From Enterococcus moraviensis ATCC BAA-383 (GTDB taxonomy: Bacteria; Bacillota; Bacilli; Lactobacillales; Enterococcaceae), in NCBI RefSeq assembly GCF_000407445.1, contig NZ_ASWB01000004.1:62001-126000 (forward strand): a DNA stretch of 64,000 bases, in the 5' to 3' direction. Shown here piece by piece: positions 34,842-43,287 of the stretch. Position 1 is the stretch's first letter. Each line of letters begins with the position of its first letter. Both the position numbers and the translations under genes were made by a program. The notes under the pieces were generated by a model, which worked only from the letters and a program-made list of their open reading frames with translations, did not search any database and was not told the origin of the DNA.

Positions 34842-35038
34842 TTAATTCTCATTAAAAATATCTGTCACTTTCTTCCCCAATGAAGTAGCAATATTAAGTG
34901 CTAGAGAATCAGAAGGTTTGTATTTTCCCTTTTCTATACTTTAAATCGTTTGGATCGAAACATTTACTTTATTCGCAAGCTCCTCTTGAGTCAGCTCTTG
35001 ACTAGTTCTAGTTTCTTGTAAATTATTTTTGTTTTCGA
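34842..35038 (-). pseudogene. Broken XRE-family (YozG-like) DNA-binding regulator
   Basis: Translation of the minus strand gives a small Cro/C1-type helix-turn-helix protein: NLQETRTSQELTQEELANKV, then VSIQTI, an in-frame TAA (34941-34943), SIEKGKYKPSDSLALNIATS and VTDIFNEN. The usual start position carries ATC instead of ATG. Two lesions mean it is dead. Intact relatives are about 65-70 residues and often pair with small membrane proteins. Confidence 0.7.
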
Positions 35039-35658
35039 TATTTTTTTCATAGCATGATACTCTCTTTTTTATCGTTATTTTTCGTAATAAATAGTGATCG
35101 TAAAATAAAAAAAGTAAAATCTAATTATAAAATATATACTAAAAATCTCTTTTTTTTATATTTAGTGCTTAACATTAAGCTGCGCCTAAAGAAATTGCAT
35201 TCTTTCCTAAACGACTTCTAGCATGAATAACTTCCCCAAATTTCATGATTGCTAGGAGTTGTTTCATTTAAGTCTCATATGCTCATACTAAGGTTGCAAA
35301 AACTGTTTTCTTCTAACAGATTGTCTAATAACAAGATTTGTTGGGGATAATAAATGCTTCTTAATATATAATATAAGATATTCCAATTTTAAAGAACATA
35401 TTATTCGACTATTTGTAAATAATGAATGATATTTCTTGTGCTATTTTAGTAAAAAAATGAAATGAAGTGTAAAGCTAGCGCCGGAGCTGTTAAAATCGGC
35501 TGAATAAAAATACTGTTTTATTTATATTTGCAAAAAATATTAGTACTTGCTCTTACTGTTTTTAACTTTTCCACGTTAGGATCAATGCCCGCCTCTTCCT
35601 TTCCTTGCTAAAAACCTCTATAATAAAAATAGAAATCAAAAGAGAAGAGGAAGATTTT
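35039..35658. other. AT-rich non-coding stretch before ymdB
   Basis: 620 nt with no supported gene. A 30-codon minus-strand frame (35175-35267, ending LGKNAISLGAA) lacks a convincing ribosome site and may be another relic. The stretch contains no good terminator. Together with the two pseudogenes to the left it forms a decayed zone between WxL cassette 2 and ymdB. Confidence 0.5.
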
Positions 35659-36456
35659 TTGCGTATATTATTTATAGGCGATGTAGTAGGTTCATTAGGC
35701 CGAGAGACGATAACGACTTATTTGCCAAAGTTAAAGAAAAAGTATCGCCCACAGGTAACGATTGTTAATGGAGAAAATGCTGCTTCAGGCAGAGGCATCA
35801 CTGGAAAAATCTACAAAAAGTTTTTACAAGATGGTGCAGATGTGGTTACTTTAGGGAATCATACTTGGGATAACAAAGAAATTTTTGAATTTATCGATGA
35901 TGCAAAAAAAATGATCAGACCTGCTAATTTTCCTGAAGGCACACCTGGACAAGGAATGGTATTTGTCAAAGTGAACCAGTTAGAGTTGGCTGTGATCAAC
36001 ATGCAGGCCCGTGTTTTTATGGCTGATATCGATGATCCATTCCGTAAGGCAGAAGAATTGATTGTAGAGGCACGTAAGCGAACACCGTTGATTTTTGTTG
36101 ATTTCCATGGAGAAACGACAAGTGAGAAACAAGCAATGAGTTGGTTCTTAGATGGAAAAGTCAGTGCAGTAGTAGGGACTCATACCCATGTGCAAACCAA
36201 TGATGCTCGAATTCTACCCGAAGGAACAGCCTTTTTAAGTGATGTTGGTATGACAGGACCTTATGATGGTATCTTAGGGATGAAGCGTGGTCCTGTAATT
36301 GAGAAATTTAGAACAGCTTTACCAAAACGTTTTGAGGTTGTCGAAGAAGGACGAAGTTTATTATCTGCTTGTATCATTGATATCGATGATCAAACAGGAC
36401 AAGCGAAAAAAATCGAAGCGATCCAAATCAGTGAAGATCGCCCTTTTGAAGAATAA
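35659..36456 (+). CDS. ymdB: YmdB-family metallophosphoesterase
   Basis: 265 residues. The start is TTG 35659, 8 nt after GAGG (35647-35650), giving the conserved N-terminus RILFIGDVVGSLGRET. Metal ligands are visible in GD (Asp8), NGENAASGRG, LGNHTWDN, FVDFHGETTSEK and GTHTHVQTND. The family is a cyclic-nucleotide phosphodiesterase / global regulator (YmdB of Bacillus) acting with RNase Y in mRNA turnover and biofilm decisions. In Bacillus it adjoins rny; here rny is at 16367 and about 17.7 kb of surface and transport genes lie between. Confidence 0.93.
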   Translation: MRILFIGDVVGSLGRETITTYLPKLKKKYRPQVTIVNGENAASGRGITGKIYKKFLQDGADVVTLGNHTWDNKEIFEFIDDAKKMIRPANFPEGTPGQGMVFVKVNQLELAVINMQARVFMADIDDPFRKAEELIVEARKRTPLIFVDFHGETTSEKQAMSWFLDGKVSAVVGTHTHVQTNDARILPEGTAFLSDVGMTGPYDGILGMKRGPVIEKFRTALPKRFEVVEEGRSLLSACIIDIDDQTGQAKKIEAIQISEDRPFEE

Positions 36457-36483
36457 ATAGTTTTTTATTCTACTAAAAATAAG

Positions 36484-36542
36484 AAGAGACAGTAGCTTCA
36501 AGCTCCAAGCAATCAGTGGAGAAGCTATCTGCCTCTTTTTTG
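36484..36542 (+). terminator. ymdB terminator
   Basis: An imperfect long hairpin: AGAGACAGTAGCTTC and CTCCA on the left pair with TGGAG, GCT and CTGCCTCT on the right, followed by T6. Confidence 0.65.
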
Positions 36543-36698
36543 TGCGAACCTTTGAGCTTTTATGAACAGAAGGATAGCATTTTGCATTATAATGGATGCA
36601 AGAATCAGAGTGAAAAAGCGGATGTCAGTTTTGGATACACCTGTTTATTTTTCTAGAAGAAACGATCTACGCTAAACTCAGACTACAAGGAGGCGCAT

Positions 36699-38207
36699 AT
36701 GCGGAATTCTTTTATGGGAAAAAAAGAACGACTGAAATTTGAATTATTCAAGTCAATCATTTTCTCAAGAAATGGGCTAAGTTTTAATGAATTGATGCAA
36801 AAGCATAATCTTACGAAAAGCACGCTAAGTCGGTATATCCATGAGTTGGGACAAGAAGTTGAACTGGCATTTTCAGGTGAAACAAATTTGATCCAAAATC
36901 CTAAAACAGGTACGTATCAGCTTCAAACAAAAGCGCCTTACAGCTTAGGTTATTTGATTGATTATATTCATTTGTTTTATGTAAACAAAAGCGGCACTTT
37001 TTTTATATTAGATGCACTGTTGAAAAATCATTATAGTACGATCGAGGCGATGGCGTTAGATTTACACATGAGTAGCTCGTCTGTTTATAAACAACTAAGA
37101 GCGCTGAAAGAGATGTTGATTCCTTTTGGTGGCAAGATTTCATTTGAACAAGGGGCCAGTCCACTAAGAGGAGATGAATTAGGCGTTCGTCTTTTTTCAT
37201 TTTATTCTTACTGGTCTGTCTTTAAATCAACAGAATTCACTAGCAATGGTTATCCCGAATCATGGTTGAACATAGAAAGCATTGAGGCTTATTTCGACCA
37301 TACGCGTTCCTTGTCAGAATCACAACAAGCAAAATTGCGTTTTATTCAGTTGATTACATTGAAAAGAGTTCTCCGACAGAAAAAAAATATCGAGCTTTCT
37401 GATAGTTTCATAGAGGATACTGCTTTTTTTGATACCAAAGACACAGAAGTGTTACCGCTATTAAAACAACGATTGCCAGATAAGCTTTATCAAGCGGAAC
37501 GTGCGCTATTACTTTATGCCACTAGAGGGTTAGTTTACAATTTAGATTCTTTAGAGACAAAAAAGAAGATCGTTCAAAATTATGAAAAGTCTTCCCTAAC
37601 AATTGCAATATATACAACGAGGTTGATGCGACAAGTACAGGAGGAATTTAAGCTAGCCTATACTGAAGAAGGGTATATCAATTTTTATTTCTACCTGATC
37701 ATTTTGTTGATTTATATTAAACACATCAATATCGATATTTTAGGGTATTATAAAAATGAGCTTTCATTCCATTCAATGATCGACTACGATGAAACAAATT
37801 TAGACATTTTTCAAAAAATCACAACAATTATCGAACAGCAGGAATTTTATTCTAAAATAAACAAGGAATCGCTAAAAGGGGTCATGTCAATTCTTTCTTT
37901 GACGATCTATTCAGGTATTTATTTAAATAAAAAATCTGGAAACATATCGATTTGTGTTATTTTCAATAATAATTTGATTTTGGCAGATGGCATTAAAAAG
38001 GTTATTCTAGATATTTATAATCCAGATCGAATTATTTTTACGAATGATGTCACAATGGCAGATTTTGTTATTTCAGATTCTTATGAGATGGTAAATCCAG
38101 AAACAGACTATTTTTATTTTGATGATCAACTAAATCCAAAACAATGGGAACTTATGATTGATGCAATCAATCAGATGTTTTATAAGACAATTTTTCTAAG
38201 GCTCTAG
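36699..38207 (+). CDS. Mga/AtxA-like transcriptional regulator (WxL cassette 3)
   Basis: 502 residues. ATG 36699 follows AAGGAGG by 5 nt. N-terminal helix-turn-helix (about 25-60, FNELMQKHNLTKSTLSRYIHEL), a second (about 110-150, LDLHMSSSSVYKQLRALKEML), PRD-like helices and a C-terminal EIIB-like domain ending DFVISDSYE ... FDDQLNPKQWELM. The same C-terminal pattern occurs in the regulator at 60969, so they are paralogues. It lies directly upstream of the large WxL gene at 38477 and is followed by its own terminator. The likely role is control of cassette 3. Confidence 0.78.
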   Translation: MRNSFMGKKERLKFELFKSIIFSRNGLSFNELMQKHNLTKSTLSRYIHELGQEVELAFSGETNLIQNPKTGTYQLQTKAPYSLGYLIDYIHLFYVNKSGTFFILDALLKNHYSTIEAMALDLHMSSSSVYKQLRALKEMLIPFGGKISFEQGASPLRGDELGVRLFSFYSYWSVFKSTEFTSNGYPESWLNIESIEAYFDHTRSLSESQQAKLRFIQLITLKRVLRQKKNIELSDSFIEDTAFFDTKDTEVLPLLKQRLPDKLYQAERALLLYATRGLVYNLDSLETKKKIVQNYEKSSLTIAIYTTRLMRQVQEEFKLAYTEEGYINFYFYLIILLIYIKHINIDILGYYKNELSFHSMIDYDETNLDIFQKITTIIEQQEFYSKINKESLKGVMSILSLTIYSGIYLNKKSGNISICVIFNNNLILADGIKKVILDIYNPDRIIFTNDVTMADFVISDSYEMVNPETDYFYFDDQLNPKQWELMIDAINQMFYKTIFLRL

Positions 38208-38260
38208 GCAAAACGTATGTATCAATTTATAACGAAAAAATATCGAAAATATCTCTGTTT

Positions 38261-38310
38261 AGAGGTAGGAACAAAAAAACTGGTTTTTTTTGTTCCTACC
38301 TCTTTTTTTT
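38261..38310 (+). terminator. Terminator of the cassette 3 regulator
   Basis: AGAGGTAGGAACAAAAAAAC (38261-38280) pairs with the T-rich arm ending TTGTTCCTACCTCT, followed by T8. The GGnnGGAACAAAA stem type is also seen at 53342-53392. Confidence 0.85.
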
Positions 38311-38476
38311 GAAAAAATGCTGAATTGACGGAATCAGAAAGTGTTGTTTTTAAAATGTGAAACGAATTGTTTCATAATTATGTAAATATTTTCTGAAAAA
38401 GATTGTATTATTTCATAGAAGAAGAAAGTTCTTTACGCAAACGTCGCTAAATGAAATAAGTAAATAGGAGAAATCG

Positions 38477-40882
38477 ATGAAAAAGTATGTTTTGAGTCTA
38501 TTCGCTTTATTTTTTTGCCTATTAAATACAGTCGTTTTAACGGATAAAGCATTTGCTGACGCAACGTTTCCACCTGTAAACTCCCCACTTGGAGTATCGA
38601 CTAAAACAAATTTGACTGCTGGTGGGACTCTTTATTTTGACACCAATCAATTGCAATCAAAACAGCTTGTTGGTCAATTTTTAGCAAGAAATATAACTTC
38701 TAACGGTTCTTCTGGACTATCAAAAGGTAGCTTTCAAAATTATCAAAATTCACAACCACTATTGGATTTTGAGCAAATTGACCCAGCAGTAGTTTCGGAA
38801 ACCATTACGGGTAAAGATACTATTCAGTGGTTTGCCAATGATACAAGTTTTCACTATGTCAATAACGAAGACCTCCATTTCTATATAGAAAATCAGCCAA
38901 CGGAACAAGAAATAAATGATGCGTTACAATACTATCCTGGGTTAAGTGATAACTTTTCGAAACGATTGTATCCAGGATCATTAGAATCATTTCCAGCATT
39001 TGTTGATAACGGTATTTCTACTTTTTCTCAAGTGACGGAAAATATTCAGAACGTGAGTGATTATTATGCCTCTTTAACCCATTCAAATCAAACCACCCTT
39101 TATAATTCAGCGGTTCAAGCTGCTGAGGTGAATACAGAGAAAAAAGTAGTCAACCCAAATGATTGGGGCGGACAATCAACGATTCAAATCAATATTGCAT
39201 TAAAAAAAGGGACAACAGAACAAGCGGTTGTAATTGTGGATGTAGATGGGCGAATCGATCATTTTAAAAATGCTCAAGATATTTCGATCAATTATACCAA
39301 TTATGATCCGGATACTATGTTACCGCCGTATCTTTTTATCAATTATAAACATTTCTCATCATTTAACTTCACTGGTAGTACATTCTTTCATGCAGCAGCA
39401 TACCCAAGTTTACCTAATGATGAAGAATATGACTTTGAAGGAAATAGTGGAGTGTTTTTTGAAGGAAAGTATGCAGATAGAGAAATTCCTTTGGTGAAAT
39501 CCGATAGTCATACAGTATCAGATGAGTTGAAAGATAAAACATACAAGGTAGCTACGCATCTTGTTCATAATTTTAATGATGAAAAAAACGAGATTCAATT
39601 TGAAAGTAATGCTTCTTTATTTATAGGGACAGTTTTAGCGCCACGGACCTCTGTTAATATTGACGACACACAAGGACGCGTATTGGGAAGTGTGATTTCT
39701 GGTTATGATATCCATACCAATATGTCGATCAATGCTGAAGAAAGTAATGCTAGATTTGATTACGAAGACTTTCCAGGGCTGGGAGATACGACTGGCGAGG
39801 AAGAAATTGAGGCACCAGTTAAAGTTGGGGAACAGTTTAATTACACTGGAAAAGAGAAACGACGACTTTATACGATTACGCAAAAAATACCAGCCTACTC
39901 TTCTGAATTTCCGATTCAATCGATAACAATCAACGATCCTATGTCTGATTCATTAGCGATTGTAAAGGAAGACGTTTTGATCACAGATGAAGCAGGAACC
40001 AATGCAACTGATTATTTTACGATTCGTAATGAAGAAGGGAATACACTGACGATTGAGGCAACTCCAGATAGTTTGCTGGATGAATCCTTTTATGGAAAAA
40101 CATACACGATTGAATTAAATGGAACACTAAATGTAACGCCAGAAGAAGTAGCAGATCCAAACATTCGTCAGATTACAATACCAAACACCGTAACGACAAA
40201 GATCAATGACAAAATAAAAACGAGCAACGAAGCTTTACTTGAAGCAACTCTTATTCAAGGAGAAGCGGTCACTGTCCGTTATCTAAACGAAGATGAACAA
40301 GAAATAGCACCAGCTGAAATTTTGGTTGGAAAAATCGGTCAGCCGTATCAATCCAAAGCAAAAGACATTTTAGATTATATCTTAGTAGGTACTCCAGAAA
40401 ATCAGACAGGCACTTTTTCGGACAAAGAACAAACAGTGATCTATCGGTATCAAGGACACTTAACATTTTCATCTATACCAACGCAACTGTCTTTTGGAAC
40501 GCACACCTTATCGAATAAGGACGAACATTACAAAGTTGAATCTAAAGACAAAGACATCGTTGTAAAAGATACTCGAAAACGTGGTTCAAACTGGCAATTA
40601 AGAGCAACTTTGGACAAAGAATTGATTGGAAGCAAAACACAGCATGTGTTGACAGACACTTTATTTTATGTGAAAGAGGGTCAGACATTTCCAATCACTA
40701 CCAAGGGATCGACTATCATTGAATCAGGGGTCACGACGACACATAATGAATGGAACATAACAGAAGATTGGACAACATCAGACGATGGATTGAAACTATC
40801 AGTGAAGCCAGGAGATGCGTTGGCTGATCAATACTCAGGCGAAATCAGCTGGGAATTATATGATGTTGTCGAGAATGAATAA
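38477..40882 (+). CDS. Large WxL-domain protein with choice-of-anchor-A-like adhesin region (cassette 3)
   Basis: 801 residues. Signal peptide 1-28 (AFA/DA). A long N-terminal region (about 30-430) ends in FIGTVLAPRTSVNID ... GRVLGSVISG, the signature of choice-of-anchor A domains. Then an isopeptide/DUF11-like domain (about 440-595, YTITQKIPAYSSE), one MucBP domain (about 597-662, TVRYLNEDEQEIAP) and a C-terminal WxL domain (motifs NWQL and SWEL). It combines adhesin modules usually found on LPXTG proteins with a WxL anchor. Upstream is the Mga-like regulator, downstream a small WxL gene. Confidence 0.85.
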   Translation: MKKYVLSLFALFFCLLNTVVLTDKAFADATFPPVNSPLGVSTKTNLTAGGTLYFDTNQLQSKQLVGQFLARNITSNGSSGLSKGSFQNYQNSQPLLDFEQIDPAVVSETITGKDTIQWFANDTSFHYVNNEDLHFYIENQPTEQEINDALQYYPGLSDNFSKRLYPGSLESFPAFVDNGISTFSQVTENIQNVSDYYASLTHSNQTTLYNSAVQAAEVNTEKKVVNPNDWGGQSTIQINIALKKGTTEQAVVIVDVDGRIDHFKNAQDISINYTNYDPDTMLPPYLFINYKHFSSFNFTGSTFFHAAAYPSLPNDEEYDFEGNSGVFFEGKYADREIPLVKSDSHTVSDELKDKTYKVATHLVHNFNDEKNEIQFESNASLFIGTVLAPRTSVNIDDTQGRVLGSVISGYDIHTNMSINAEESNARFDYEDFPGLGDTTGEEEIEAPVKVGEQFNYTGKEKRRLYTITQKIPAYSSEFPIQSITINDPMSDSLAIVKEDVLITDEAGTNATDYFTIRNEEGNTLTIEATPDSLLDESFYGKTYTIELNGTLNVTPEEVADPNIRQITIPNTVTTKINDKIKTSNEALLEATLIQGEAVTVRYLNEDEQEIAPAEILVGKIGQPYQSKAKDILDYILVGTPENQTGTFSDKEQTVIYRYQGHLTFSSIPTQLSFGTHTLSNKDEHYKVESKDKDIVVKDTRKRGSNWQLRATLDKELIGSKTQHVLTDTLFYVKEGQTFPITTKGSTIIESGVTTTHNEWNITEDWTTSDDGLKLSVKPGDALADQYSGEISWELYDVVENE

Positions 40883-40997
40883 TCGCCGTAAGAACGGTTG
40901 GTTTGAAAGAGAGAGTCAGTACTAACTAGAGTATCCATTCAGTTATTTAAACTGGGATGATATCATACAGAATTTTAACAACAAGGAGAGAATTTAG

Positions 40998-41582
40998 ATG
41001 AAAACAAACAAAATTTTAGCAGGATTGGCAACAATTGCCATCGTTTTTAGTTCAAGTACACTTGCAAATGCAGAAGAAGTTGCAAGTCAAGGGTCAAAAA
41101 GCAATGTCGGATTTACATCACCGACTGAGGGGGCACTAACATTAGTGAATGTCGCTGATTTTGATTTCGGTTCTCATCCGATCTCAGCTCAAAATGAAGT
41201 ATATAAAAGCCAAACAGATACTGTGACAACGATTCAAGACATCCGTGGTACAGAATCTGGCTGGACTGTACAAGTTGCTCAAAACGGACAATTTAAAGTA
41301 GATACAGATGAATTAACAAATGCGCAAATCACATTGAAAACACCAACGATTTCGAGCGATTCAACAGGATCAGCTACCGTTAAAACAGATGTCGTTTTAA
41401 ATACAGATGGGTCAAGCGCAACGATTTTGGATGCAGCAAATGGATTAGGTAACGGGGTAACGATCGAACGCTTTGCAAAAGATGCCGCTACTTTAGATGT
41501 ACCGGGAAAAACAGTTAAAGTCGCAAAACAATATGAAACAACATTGACATGGACATTGTTGGATCAACCAGGAAATAATTAA
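40998..41582 (+). CDS. Secreted WxL-domain protein (cassette 3)
   Basis: 194 residues, the shortest WxL protein here. Signal peptide 1-26 (ANAE), mature strand KSNVGFTSP, almost no linker, then the WxL domain (LTLVNVADFDFGSHPIS) with motifs GWTV and TWTL. ACAAGGAGAG precedes the ATG. Synonymous codon choice is strongly biased, as in the WxL gene at 3136, which suggests high expression. A stem-loop follows before the WxL-interacting gene. Confidence 0.88.
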   Translation: MKTNKILAGLATIAIVFSSSTLANAEEVASQGSKSNVGFTSPTEGALTLVNVADFDFGSHPISAQNEVYKSQTDTVTTIQDIRGTESGWTVQVAQNGQFKVDTDELTNAQITLKTPTISSDSTGSATVKTDVVLNTDGSSATILDAANGLGNGVTIERFAKDAATLDVPGKTVKVAKQYETTLTWTLLDQPGNN

Positions 41583-41595
41583 TACAAATATAGAA

Positions 41596-41632
41596 ATGGA
41601 GCGGGACGACAATGTATGTTAGACCGCTCCAT
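41596..41632 (+). other. Intra-cassette stem-loop without T-tract (cassette 3)
   Basis: ATGGAGCGG (41596-41604) pairs perfectly with CCGCTCCAT (41624-41632). No T run follows, so it is more likely an mRNA stabiliser or processing site than a terminator. It has the same cassette position as the hairpins at 4016 and 33176. Confidence 0.6.
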
Positions 41633-41668
41633 AACGTGTACATAGCGATAAAAAATGGAGGGATTTAT

Positions 41669-42727
41669 ATGTTGAAATATCCACATAAAGTTCTAGTAGC
41701 GTTGCTCTTTTTGCTGTTCGGGTGTTTGGTAGTACCTGTTAGTGTTCAAGCTCAAGATGCAGAGTATGAAGTAAAAGCAATTCCTTCAACCAAACAAGTA
41801 GATCAAACGAAGACCTATTTTGATTTACGCCTTGATCCTGAAGAAAAACAAACCATCACAGTGAGAGTAACAAACAAAGTAGATCATGAAATAACCATCA
41901 ATACCGATGTGAAAACGGCCACAACCAATACGAACGGTATAGTCGAGTATAGCAACAGTGACCAAAACCAATCGATCGGGTTGCCCGCTGATATAAGTAA
42001 ACTCGTCAAAGCGAATGCCTCTAAACTTACATTAGCACCACATGAGTCAAAAAATGTTGATTATACTATTTCAATGCCTAAAGAAGAGTTCTCGGGAGTC
42101 TTATCTGGTGGTATTATTTTTACAAGTGACGTCTCAAAAACGAAATCTACGGATTCAACAGCAGATGTTGCAATCAATAATCAATTTGGCTATGTAATCG
42201 CGCTTATTTTACGTGGAGACAAGGACGTTTCGCCCGATTTGCAATTCCCAGAAGTTAGTTTAGGACAAATCAATAACAGAAATACAGTCTTTGCCCATTT
42301 AGCTAATCCTAATGCGGCATACTTAAACAAGCTAAATGTGGATGTTAAAATCAAAAAGAAAAATTCAGATAAAATTCTTTATGAAGAAAAGAAAAAAGAC
42401 ATGCAAATGGCACCAAATTCAATCTTTAACTATCCCATCAGTTTACAGGAAACGGAATTTAAACCAGGCAAATATACACTGAGTGTTCATGCAGAATCAA
42501 AAGGCAAAACATGGGATTTTGACAAAGAATTTGAAATCAAAGCAAAAGAAGCAAAGAACTTAAATAAACAGGCATTTATCCATCAAAACAAAACAAACTA
42601 TCTCCTTTATTTAATCCTATTTTTAGTGTTCTTATTAGGGATTCTCTTGTTTATTATCTATAGAAAAAGACAACAAAAAATTAAAGCACTAGAAGACCAA
42701 CTAGCAGAATTAAAGAAAAAAGAGTGA
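41669..42727 (+). CDS. WxL-interacting protein (DUF916 + DUF3324), cassette 3
   Basis: 352 residues. ATG 41669 follows GGAGGG (41657-41662); the frame is open further upstream but would run through the stem-loop. Signal peptide about 1-29 (VQAQ); DUF916 (YEVKAIPSTKQ, YFDLRLDPEEKQ, FSGVLSGGIIF); DUF3324 (MQMAPNSIFNYPISL, GKYTLSVHAE); one transmembrane helix (about 309-328) and a short cytoplasmic coiled tail (KIKALEDQLAELKKKE), unlike the poly-basic tails of the other two copies. Confidence 0.9.
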   Translation: MLKYPHKVLVALLFLLFGCLVVPVSVQAQDAEYEVKAIPSTKQVDQTKTYFDLRLDPEEKQTITVRVTNKVDHEITINTDVKTATTNTNGIVEYSNSDQNQSIGLPADISKLVKANASKLTLAPHESKNVDYTISMPKEEFSGVLSGGIIFTSDVSKTKSTDSTADVAINNQFGYVIALILRGDKDVSPDLQFPEVSLGQINNRNTVFAHLANPNAAYLNKLNVDVKIKKKNSDKILYEEKKKDMQMAPNSIFNYPISLQETEFKPGKYTLSVHAESKGKTWDFDKEFEIKAKEAKNLNKQAFIHQNKTNYLLYLILFLVFLLGILLFIIYRKRQQKIKALEDQLAELKKKE

Positions 42728-42769
42728 CAAACAACTAGCTCTTGCAAAAAAAAATTACTGCCTAAAAGA

Positions 42770-42808
42770 ACAGAGCAACCAAGATGAACGGTTGCTCTGT
42801 TTTTTTTA
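42770..42808 (+). terminator. Terminator of WxL cassette 3
   Basis: ACAGAGCAACC (42770-42780) pairs with GGTTGCTCTGT (42790-42800), followed by T8. Confidence 0.92.
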
Positions 42809-42916
42809 GTTATATAAGGCATTAAAAAAGGCAAACTGTTGATTCTGTTGGAATTATGTTAAAATAAATAGACCTGTTTTACAACAAAATCTTACCGAGA
42901 ATAAAGGTGTGAAATC

Positions 42917-43285
42917 ATGGAGCCATCCATTACAGATAAAAAAATAAATGAAGAATTAACAAAATTATTATCTTTATTAGGCGAAGACGAATTGATCAAG
43001 CGTTATAAAGAATTAGAAGAAAAAGTTGAACATAATGAAAAGCTTACGGATTTGGTAGAGCAGATAAAAGCAGCGCAAAAAGATGCGGTCCAATTTGCAC
43101 ACTACGATAAGCCAGAAGCAGAAAAAGCAGCAATCAAGCGAGCGGATGACCTAACAAAAGAATTTGATGAACATCCTTTAGTTGTGGCCTATAGAGAACA
43201 ATTAATAGAAGCAAATGACCTCTTACAACACGTCACAGACATGATCCAATATAGAATCAATGAAGAACTAGAGAAGGAAGGGTAA
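42917..43285 (+). CDS. ricA: RicA/YmcA-type YlbF-family regulator
   Basis: 122 residues, all helical ([66 protein letters not shown]). YmcA (RicA), YlbF and YaaT form a complex in Bacillus that modulates RNase Y and phosphorelay activity. Its place 2 nt before mutS matches the conserved ymcA-(cotE)-mutS-mutL order, and supports RicA rather than YlbF. Confidence 0.8.
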   Translation: MEPSITDKKINEELTKLLSLLGEDELIKRYKELEEKVEHNEKLTDLVEQIKAAQKDAVQFAHYDKPEAEKAAIKRADDLTKEFDEHPLVVAYREQLIEANDLLQHVTDMIQYRINEELEKEG

Positions 43286-43287
43286 CA

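Noticed and set aside
35175-35267. A 30-codon minus-strand frame ending LGKNAISLGAA
   Set aside because: Only a weak GAGA upstream, AT-rich surroundings with other relics, and no recognised family; may be a remnant but cannot be supported as a gene.
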